In this document: piece by piece, positions 61,027 through 64,000 of the stretch
Layout of the letters: the number at the start of each line of letters is the position of its first letter
How positions within the stretch are numbered: position 1 is the stretch's first letter
Assembly (NCBI RefSeq): GCF_014696105.1
Contig: NZ_JACJPO010000015.1
Location: forward strand, 62,001-126,000
Source of the DNA: Microcoleus sp. FACHB-1515
GTDB taxonomy: Bacteria > Cyanobacteriota > Cyanobacteriia > Elainellales > Elainellaceae
Length of the DNA stretch: 64,000 nucleotides
Reading direction: 5' to 3'
Notes under the pieces: generated by a model
The model's database searches: none
What the model was told of the DNA's origin: nothing
The model's input: the letters and a program-made list of their open reading frames with translations, nothing else
Translations under genes and position numbers: made by a program

Positions 61027-61401
61027 ATGGGAGTTAGGAATCACGTTCCTAGCTCGATCGCGTTTGTCGTCATCGTTTGCAGTGGCGGCAAACGCCTTCG
61101 AGTCGAAGTGCTGCTCGATTTGCAAGAGCGCTTTCTGTTTGTGCCCGCTAAATTGTTGCCGATCGTGCGGAATCGCATTCCGTTTTTTGTGGAGAAGATG
61201 GGCGCGATCGCCTCAAATCTGCTCGCCATTCAGAAGTGGGACGGCGACGATCCGATAACCGAATATCAGCCGATTTTTCTGCTCAAAGGCTATCGCGTTG
61301 CCGACAATCGAATGCGGTTTAACGTACTTTTAGGCGAACCGAATTTGCTGCAAGTGAGCAAACTGGATCAGCGATCGGAGGTGCAGCTAGACGAAGCATA
61401 A
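61027..61401 (+). CDS. Hypothetical protein, 124 residues
   Basis: The ATG follows GGGAGG at about ten bases. The N-terminus PSSIAFVVIVCSGGKRL is mildly hydrophobic. The rest is mixed alpha/beta (LRVEVLLDLQERFLFVPAKL, LLKGYRVADNRMRFNVLLGE) with no membrane helix and an acidic tail. No family recognised. It shares the promoter and structured leader at 60786 with the 30-codon frame. Codon use includes HIP1 cores (GCGATCGC at about 61203) like native genes, so it is probably real. Confidence 0.6.
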   Translation: MGVRNHVPSSIAFVVIVCSGGKRLRVEVLLDLQERFLFVPAKLLPIVRNRIPFFVEKMGAIASNLLAIQKWDGDDPITEYQPIFLLKGYRVADNRMRFNVLLGEPNLLQVSKLDQRSEVQLDEA

Positions 61402-61541
61402 TTGGCGATCGAGGTGCGGAATTGTCGTGCCTCGATCGAACTGATTTCTTAATCAAAATTGAGGCGGGAAAAACTTTAGATTCGATCGATTATCGATTTG
61501 GCTAGAATAGAATCATTGCAGTTTTTTGAATCATCTTAACG

Positions 61542-62786
61542 GTGAAAATTGTTGTCGTGGGTGGCGGAGCAGCAGGTTATTTTGCAGCGATCGCCGCAGC
61601 CGAAAATCATCCCCGCGCTCAGGTGACGCTGCTGGAAGCGACGCGCCATCCTTTGAGCAAAGTGCGCGTCTCCGGTGGCGGACGCTGCAACGTGACTCAC
61701 GCTTGCTTTGAGCCTGCCGCCTTTGTGCAAAATTATCCGAGAGGCAGCAAGGCACTTCGCGGCGCAATGACGCGCTTTCAGGCACAAGACACGGTGAACT
61801 GGTTTGGCGATCGCGGTGTCGCTCTCAAAATTGAGCCGGATGGCCGCATGTTTCCAACAACCGATAGTTCTGAAACGATCATCAACTGTCTCACCCGATT
61901 TGCATTTGAAGCGGGCGTGATTGTGCGAACGAGTGCCGCTGTAGAAGTTGTGGAACGAACAACCTCAGGATTTGAATTAACGCTGAAATCGGGTGAATTG
62001 CTGAAGTGCGATCGCTTACTTTTAGCGACTGGAAGCAGCGCGATCGGACATCGACTGGCGCAAAGTTTGGGGCATTCGATCGAGCCACCCGTACCATCAT
62101 TATTTACGTTCAACATTCTCGACTCGCAGTTACGTGAACTGGCAGGCGTGGCGGTAGAAACGGCACAAATGAAACTGCTGATTTCAAACCAAAAACCGCT
62201 AGAACAAACGGGAGCATTGCTAATTACGCATTGGGGTTTAAGTGGACCTGCGACTCTCAAATTATCTGCTTGGGGAGCGCGATTTTTACATGATCAGCAC
62301 TATCAGGCGACGCTGCAAATTAACTGGCTTCCGAACGACAATCCAGAAAAATTGCGACAGGAATTGCTGGCCGTGAAAGCACAACTGCCAAAGCGATCGA
62401 TCTTCGCCAATTGTCCGGTCATGCTGCCGCGTCGTCTCTGGCAATATCTGATTACCAAGCTCGAAATTGCACCAGAAACCCGCTGGTCAGACCTCTCGAA
62501 GAAGCAGCTTAATCAACTAATTGAACTGCTGACGCAAAGCCGCTACGAAATTCACGGCAAAGGCGTTTTCAAGGAAGAATTTGTGACCTGCGGCGGCGTT
62601 CGTCTCAAAGAAGTTGATTTCAAAACGATGGAAAGTCGCTGCTGTCCTGGTTTATTTTTTGCAGGCGAAATTCTTGATATCGATGGCGTAACTGGAGGCT
62701 TCAACTTTCAAAGTGCTTGGACAACCGGATGGATTGCTGGGCGATCGATCGCGGCGATCGAACCTGCTCTCGCCCTGCAAAAATAA
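61542..62786 (+). CDS. BaiN/HI0933-like FAD-dependent oxidoreductase
   Basis: A 414-residue flavoprotein starting at GTG. It has the N-terminal FAD motif VVVGGGAAGYFAAIAAA, the family-specific VSGGGRCNVTHAC, FPTTDSSETIINCL, the middle-domain LITHWGLSGPATLKLSAWGA and a C-terminal CCPGLFFAGEILDIDGVTGGFNFQSAWTTG (in parts). Relatives include YhiN and the bile-acid BaiN; the physiological substrate in cyanobacteria is unknown. Full length. It lies 140 bases after the 124-residue gene, so it may have its own promoter. Confidence 0.92.
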   Translation: MKIVVVGGGAAGYFAAIAAAENHPRAQVTLLEATRHPLSKVRVSGGGRCNVTHACFEPAAFVQNYPRGSKALRGAMTRFQAQDTVNWFGDRGVALKIEPDGRMFPTTDSSETIINCLTRFAFEAGVIVRTSAAVEVVERTTSGFELTLKSGELLKCDRLLLATGSSAIGHRLAQSLGHSIEPPVPSLFTFNILDSQLRELAGVAVETAQMKLLISNQKPLEQTGALLITHWGLSGPATLKLSAWGARFLHDQHYQATLQINWLPNDNPEKLRQELLAVKAQLPKRSIFANCPVMLPRRLWQYLITKLEIAPETRWSDLSKKQLNQLIELLTQSRYEIHGKGVFKEEFVTCGGVRLKEVDFKTMESRCCPGLFFAGEILDIDGVTGGFNFQSAWTTGWIAGRSIAAIEPALALQK

Positions 62787-62797
62787 AGCAATTCGCT

Positions 62798-63061
62798 TCA
62801 GGCGATCGGCGGAATGTGATTCAACAAATCGAGCAGGCGACTCAAGAACGGCTTGCCCCAAAAGGCGGATGCAATTCCGCAAGCGATCGCAAATCCTGCA
62901 ATCAACAAAGTTTCGATTGATTTCACTTCAGCAGCCGAAATCCAAACGAAATAAAGCGGAACGAGCGAGAAAACCAAGCCAGCGGCAGCACCGAGTAGAA
63001 ACTGATAGAGGCGATCGCGTAGCCGGGAAACTTGAGCATCAGACGAGTTTTCCGCTGACAT
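62798..63061 (-). CDS. Small two-helix membrane protein
   Basis: An 87-residue protein from ATG at 63061; an in-frame TTG five codons earlier adds only MKKCI. Polar N-terminus (SAENSSDAQVSRLRDRLYQ), then two hydrophobic helices (FLLGAAAGLVFSLVPLYFVW and LLIAGFAIACGIASAFWG) and an amphipathic end. No family recognised. Convergent with the BaiN-like gene, 11 bases between the stop codons. It is upstream of, and in the same direction as, no clear partner. Confidence 0.7.
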   Translation of the reverse strand: MSAENSSDAQVSRLRDRLYQFLLGAAAGLVFSLVPLYFVWISAAEVKSIETLLIAGFAIACGIASAFWGKPFLSRLLDLLNHIPPIA

Positions 63062-63135
63062 GATGCATTTTTTCAATTCGACTCTTCTTTTCTACTCAAT
63101 GCCTGCCGTACCTGCAAAGTCACGATCGCCGTACC

Positions 63136-64000
63136 CTAAGACCAGAAGCTTAAATCAAGGGAATTTGCCGGATCAGGAGCGGCTGCAATGATGTTGTATT
63201 CCGCCATCAAATCAGCAGTTTGCTGCCAGCGATCGAGCGAAATTTTGCCAATATCTGCTTCAGAAATGCCGCGCAAAATGTATTGCGTCACCAAATCGAG
63301 CGATCGCGTTTGATACTCGACGTTGGTATATTTGCTGTCGGGTTCAGCATAGGTTTGGGCAACGAGTTGGGCAGTGTTGGGAATGTTGGCGATCGCTTGT
63401 TTCCAGCCGTCAAATGTTGCTTCTAAAAACGCTTTCACTCGATCGGGCATCGTTTCCAGAACCGTGTTCGTGGTGAAAATCACCTGAGCATAAGCGCGAT
63501 AGCCGTAGTCATCCATATGCAGAATTTCCGGCTCAGAACCAAAGCGTTGAGCAAAGGCAACAGGTTCATCAACGGCGTAGCATTGCACAGCCGCAAACTC
63601 GCCGCTTTCTAACCGTTCCAGCTTGTTTTCATAGGGAATTTCGACCACTTCAATGTCTTCATTAGCTAAATCATTAACGCCTTTCACCAACTCCATCACT
63701 TTGACACCATCCACATGCACACCGACTTTTTTGCCAATCAAATCAGTGAACGAATCAATCCGACCATCCGGCATACACATCAGCGCATACGGTGAAGCCT
63801 GAAACATCGTCGCGATCGCTTTCAATGGCGCACCATTTGCCTGTGCATCCAGAATCAAATTTTGTTCGGCACAGCCGATCGTCAGCGGATTTTCGGCCAC
63901 AAAATCAGTGACAACTAAGCCGGACTGCCAAGGCTCGATCGCCAGATTGAGATTGCGGTCGCGATACAAACCGAGATGATCGGCCAGCAGCAATCCGGCA
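63136..64000 (-). CDS. NMT1/THI5-type ABC transporter substrate-binding protein, 5' truncated
   Basis: Periplasmic binding protein of the SsuA/THI5-like group. The frame runs off the window edge (AG before LLLADHLGLYRDRNLNLAIE), so the signal peptide and the first strand are missing. About 288 residues remain. Seen: LGLYRDRNLNLAIEPW (the family's G(L)YxxxG(L)xV block), a pocket-side SGLVVTDFVAENPLTIGCAE, LIGKKVGVHVDG, and a C-terminal helical region with SLDLVTQYILRG. Ligands in this family include pyrimidine precursors of thiamine, sulfonates and nitrate-like anions; the identity is not decided. Permease and ATPase genes would lie outside. Confidence 0.85.
   Translation of the reverse strand, partial: AGLLLADHLGLYRDRNLNLAIEPWQSGLVVTDFVAENPLTIGCAEQNLILDAQANGAPLKAIATMFQASPYALMCMPDGRIDSFTDLIGKKVGVHVDGVKVMELVKGVNDLANEDIEVVEIPYENKLERLESGEFAAVQCYAVDEPVAFAQRFGSEPEILHMDDYGYRAYAQVIFTTNTVLETMPDRVKAFLEATFDGWKQAIANIPNTAQLVAQTYAEPDSKYTNVEYQTRSLDLVTQYILRGISEADIGKISLDRWQQTADLMAEYNIIAAAPDPANSLDLSFWS

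Overview
The window looks like chromosomal DNA of a cyanobacterium, probably a filamentous, Leptolyngbya-like one (genus is inference). Three things support this. The HIP1 palindrome GCGATCGC and its CGATCG core recur throughout. The type IV pilus genes are arranged pilM-N-O-Q as in cyanobacteria. Several small families characteristic of cyanobacteria are present, such as DUF2555. No tRNA, rRNA, CRISPR array or intact insertion sequence was recognised. Both ends cut genes: lgt at the left and an NMT1/THI5-type substrate-binding protein at the right.

Layout. 1-6 kb: lgt (partial), cobM, an SbcD-like nuclease and a small conserved protein, then a minus-strand operon HU - cobC/D-like - FAD oxidoreductase. 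6-13.3 kb, minus strand: pilM-N-O-Q, a strong terminator, then an ELWxxDGT-repeat surface-type protein. 13.3-14.3 kb: a long gap with a possible glutathione S-transferase remnant. 14.3-19.2 kb: envelope and membrane genes (LmeA-like DUF2993, GerMN, SpoIIM-family, membrane protein, RDD, DUF1232). 19.2-25.4 kb: housekeeping genes (coaBC, DUF2555, esterase, purH, 2OG oxygenase, PQQ-type sugar dehydrogenase). 25.4-35 kb: an ABC exporter pair, a large MASE1/PAS hybrid histidine kinase, a 985-residue helical-repeat membrane protein and an AI-2E-family permease. 35.3-38.6 kb: gcvP and a small membrane protein.

The most distinctive region is 38.7-54.7 kb: eleven closely spaced minus-strand genes that look like one operon. 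Transcription would begin with an RTX (GGxGxD repeat) calcium-binding protein. It continues through a TPR-GT61 glycosyltransferase, two TPR-methyltransferases, two pure TPR proteins, a TPR-linked and a stand-alone DUF6492-like glycosyltransferase, an unknown GT-like protein and a WcbI-like enzyme, and ends with GDP-mannose 4,6-dehydratase. I infer a surface glycan or glycoprotein assembly system built on TPR scaffolds. The distal part (about 38.7-45.3 kb) is visibly more AT-rich and poorer in HIP1 cores than the proximal part. The change falls inside one TPR gene, which suggests modular exchange.

55-64 kb holds a GT2 glycosyltransferase, a run of small envelope or stress-type proteins (ZIP-like, DUF937, BON, holin-like, Pmp3-like), an alpha/beta-hydrolase lacking catalytic Ser and His, a promoter with a structured leader and a 30-codon ORF, an unknown 124-residue protein, and a BaiN-like flavoprotein.
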